Shown here one piece after another: positions 62,060 through 64,000 of a stretch of 64,000 nt of DNA. Below the pieces are notes generated by a model. It worked only from the letters and a program-made list of their open reading frames with translations, was not told where the DNA came from and ran no database searches. The position numbers and the translations under genes were made by a program. The DNA is from Algibacter sp. L3A6 (lineage in GTDB: Bacteria; Bacteroidota; Bacteroidia; Flavobacteriales; Flavobacteriaceae). Numbering within the stretch: the first letter of the stretch is position 1; each line of letters begins with the position of its first letter. Location: contig NZ_CP047030.1 of assembly GCF_009796825.1 (NCBI RefSeq), positions 2,974,501-3,038,500 on the forward strand, given 5' to 3'.

Positions 62060-64000
62060 ATGAAAATTTTAAAAATAGAATTACAAAATATAAATTCTTT
62101 ACGCTCCAATACTTCTATTGTTATAGATTTTGAAAGTGAACATTTTAAAGATGTGGGTTTGTACGCCATTACAGGTTCTACAGGAGCTGGTAAAACTACT
62201 ATTTTAGATGCTATTACTATTGCGTTATACCATAATGTACCAAGATTTAATGGTTCTAAGGGCACTTTGATAGATGTGGTTAGCCATGGTGCCGATGATG
62301 CTTTTAGTAGAGTCACTTTTGAAAATGATAATGTAATTTACGATGCCTTTTGGGGTATGAAGGTTGCCGATAAATCTGGTAAAAAGTATAAAAACCCAAA
62401 GGAAGAAGTTAGTTTAAAGAACTTAACAACAGGCGCTATTTTAGCGAGTCAGAAACGGAGTTTAATATCAGAAGTGGTTCGAGTGACTCAATTAGATTAC
62501 AATCAGTTTTTACGTTCTGTAATGCTTGCCCAAGGCGAATTCGCTTCATTTTTAACAGCTAAAGGCCCGGAGAAAGGGAAGCTGCTAGAACAAATTACCG
62601 GCGAAGAAATTTATAAAAAGATAGGGCAGAGTATTCAAGAACGAAAAGCTAAAGAAGAAAATGCGCTTAAGGATATTCAGTCTAGAATTAATTCTGATGA
62701 TGTTTTATCAGAAGAAGCTAAGGTTGAGTTAACCCTAAAAGATAAAACACTCGATACCGAAATTTTAAAGATTGAAAAGGAGATAAAAACCACTCAAAGT
62801 ATTGTAGAATGGTATGTGGAATTCCAGAAAATACTTGATGAATCGGAAAAGTTAGGAATAGAATCCAAGGAACTTAACCTATTCATCGAAAAACATAAAG
62901 AAGAGCTAGAACAGTTAGATTTAAATGAAAAAGCAGCACCTTTTAAGGAGCTACTTGATAATTTAAAGAGAACAGAGCAAGATTTTGTTGATAAATCTAA
63001 ACAATTAGAACGTTTAGAGTCCGAGCTTAAAACCTTAAAACCAGAGATTGAAAAACTAAGTTCACAAACTCAAAAAGAAACGGATTTGCTAAATGTAGCA
63101 GACAAAACGTTCGCGGATTGGTTACCAAAATTTGATGCTATAAGTAGCTTAGATGGTAAACTTAAAAATGAAGCTGAAAATAAGCAAAAATCAATTTTAG
63201 AATTAGAAGCGTTAGCCAAACAAATTAAGCTTTTAAGAGAAGAGCAAACCAAATTGACTAAGGATTTAGCGGATACTGAAGCTAAAATAAAAATAGATCA
63301 AAGCTTTATTTCTGAGCATAAATTATTGAAGGATGTTGATTTACAAATATCCAATTGGGCAAGTGAATTAACTGCTTTAAAAGCTAAAAAAGAAAGTTTA
63401 AAAGAAGCTCAAGATTTTGTTTCTGTTAAAAAAGAAGAGGTAGAAAAAACAGAAACGCGCTTAAAAGATGGTAACAAATTACTAAAAGTTGAAACTGCCG
63501 AAATTGAAAAAACAGAAAAATTATTAGCTGAGATTACTTTAAAATTATCTAAAAATAATTTAACCGATTTACTAGAGGCTAAAACTAAATTAGCCACCAA
63601 AGAAACAAACTGGAAACAGTTTAAAACGCTATCAGAGCAAATACTTAAAATTGAAAAAGAACAAACCGATTTATTAACGAAACAAAAAGCGCTTACAAAG
63701 GCATTAGAGGTTAGTAAAAAGGAAATCCAAGCGGTTAACCAACAAATTGAAGTTCAAGAAAAGTCGGTTGCAGATGCGGATAAAATTTTAAATTTAGAGA
63801 AAAGTATTTCTAAATATGAAGCTGATCGTCAGAGTTTAACTGAAGGAACACCTTGTGGATTGTGTGGTTCATTAGAGCATCCTTTTACCGAAAATTTGGT
63901 TTCGGTAGGTGTTTCAAAATCGGAATTAGAACTTAATAAACGCAAAGAAAAGCTCCAAGCGTTAATTGTTTCAAAAAACGAATTAGAGAAAAAAGAAGTT
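62060..64000 (+). CDS. sbcC: Exonuclease subunit SbcC, N-terminal 647 codons (cut by window end)
   Basis: SbcC is the Rad50-type ATPase partner of SbcD. The reading frame is open from the ATG at 62060 to the window end. It begins MKILKIELQNINSL, then Walker A ITGSTGAGKTTILDAITIALY, the block SVMLAQGEFASFLTAKGPEKG (Q-loop region), and a long coiled coil rich in Lys and Glu. Near residue 600 is the zinc hook, TEGTPCGLCGSLEHPF with CxxC (63848-63880 in DNA). The second coiled coil and the signature and Walker B motifs must lie beyond 64000. The start is 12 bases behind the sbcD stop. Confidence 0.95.
   Translation, partial: MKILKIELQNINSLRSNTSIVIDFESEHFKDVGLYAITGSTGAGKTTILDAITIALYHNVPRFNGSKGTLIDVVSHGADDAFSRVTFENDNVIYDAFWGMKVADKSGKKYKNPKEEVSLKNLTTGAILASQKRSLISEVVRVTQLDYNQFLRSVMLAQGEFASFLTAKGPEKGKLLEQITGEEIYKKIGQSIQERKAKEENALKDIQSRINSDDVLSEEAKVELTLKDKTLDTEILKIEKEIKTTQSIVEWYVEFQKILDESEKLGIESKELNLFIEKHKEELEQLDLNEKAAPFKELLDNLKRTEQDFVDKSKQLERLESELKTLKPEIEKLSSQTQKETDLLNVADKTFADWLPKFDAISSLDGKLKNEAENKQKSILELEALAKQIKLLREEQTKLTKDLADTEAKIKIDQSFISEHKLLKDVDLQISNWASELTALKAKKESLKEAQDFVSVKKEEVEKTETRLKDGNKLLKVETAEIEKTEKLLAEITLKLSKNNLTDLLEAKTKLATKETNWKQFKTLSEQILKIEKEQTDLLTKQKALTKALEVSKKEIQAVNQQIEVQEKSVADADKILNLEKSISKYEADRQSLTEGTPCGLCGSLEHPFTENLVSVGVSKSELELNKRKEKLQALIVSKNELEKKEV

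Noticed and set aside
62041..62316. 91-residue minus-strand ORF at the start of sbcC
   Set aside because: It lies antisense to the clear Walker A-containing sbcC start at 62060 and has no family.
1..64000. CRISPR arrays, tRNA, rRNA, tmRNA, transposases and phage genes
   Set aside because: Searched by eye on both strands; no evenly spaced direct repeats, no cloverleaf with T-loop and no integrase or transposase motifs were found.

Overview
The window is chromosomal DNA from a marine-type member of the Flavobacteriaceae (Bacteroidota). The evidence is the low GC content, the absence of Shine-Dalgarno sequences, the repeated TAnnTTTG -7 boxes in front of genes, a type IX secretion gene (porQ) together with a very large type-B T9SS cargo protein, and family-typical genes: a fused branched-chain E1, fumC, lon, rpsA with split S1 domains, a flavobacterial OMP receptor, DUF4834 and YfhO. 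No rRNA, tRNA, CRISPR array, transposase or phage gene was found.

Layout. 1-2.9 kb: an ABC-type efflux operon on the minus strand (tolC, hlyD, then an ABC-2 permease cut by the window edge). 2.9-7.1 kb: an accessory patch of small minus-strand genes (membrane proteins, a Gdx/SugE-type SMR exporter, an ACT-domain protein, a truncated DJ-1/PfpI-like ORF, an aspartyl-protease-like lipid/secreted protein), interrupted by at least two homologous palindromic repeats placed directly behind stop codons, rather like cassette boundaries. 7.1-17.1 kb: core minus-strand genes (fused 2-oxoacid dehydrogenase E1, a catalytically dead M1-peptidase/outer-membrane-barrel protein, LOG-family phosphoribohydrolase, uvrA). 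17.1-29 kb: a secreted small protein, a Tudor-like conserved protein, a stand-alone ComEC-like metallo-beta-lactamase, a scar made of fragments of two neighbouring genes, a 1747-residue T9SS cargo protein, gamma-glutamyltransferase and an AcpH-like phosphodiesterase.

29-42.3 kb is mostly plus strand: glmM-type mutase, rhomboid protease, lon, porQ, cmk, rpsA, peroxiredoxin, with lpxL-type acyltransferase, a LysM protein and fumC on the minus strand. Most of these units are separated by clear hairpin terminators and many have a recognisable flavobacterial promoter. 42.3-50 kb: an outer-membrane receptor, an ArsC-like protein, prfB with a programmed +1 frameshift, threonine aldolase, YbaB and a prolyl-oligopeptidase lipoprotein.

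50-55 kb holds a cysteine-synthase-family enzyme followed by an alpha-oxoamine synthase and a convergent GNAT-like acyltransferase; together they look like a candidate sulfonolipid/sphingoid-base locus, which would suit a gliding flavobacterium. 55-60.7 kb is a DUF4834 / YfhO / glycosyltransferase / flippase cluster for surface glycans, and 60.8-64 kb is sbcD-sbcC, sbcC being cut by the window end.

The least explained features are the palindromic repeats at 3.0 and 5.65 kb, a structured repeat at 13.3-13.4 kb, a GC-rich 14-bp word present three times, the pseudo-peptidase/barrel fusion, and the chimeric gene scar at 20.9-21.25 kb.
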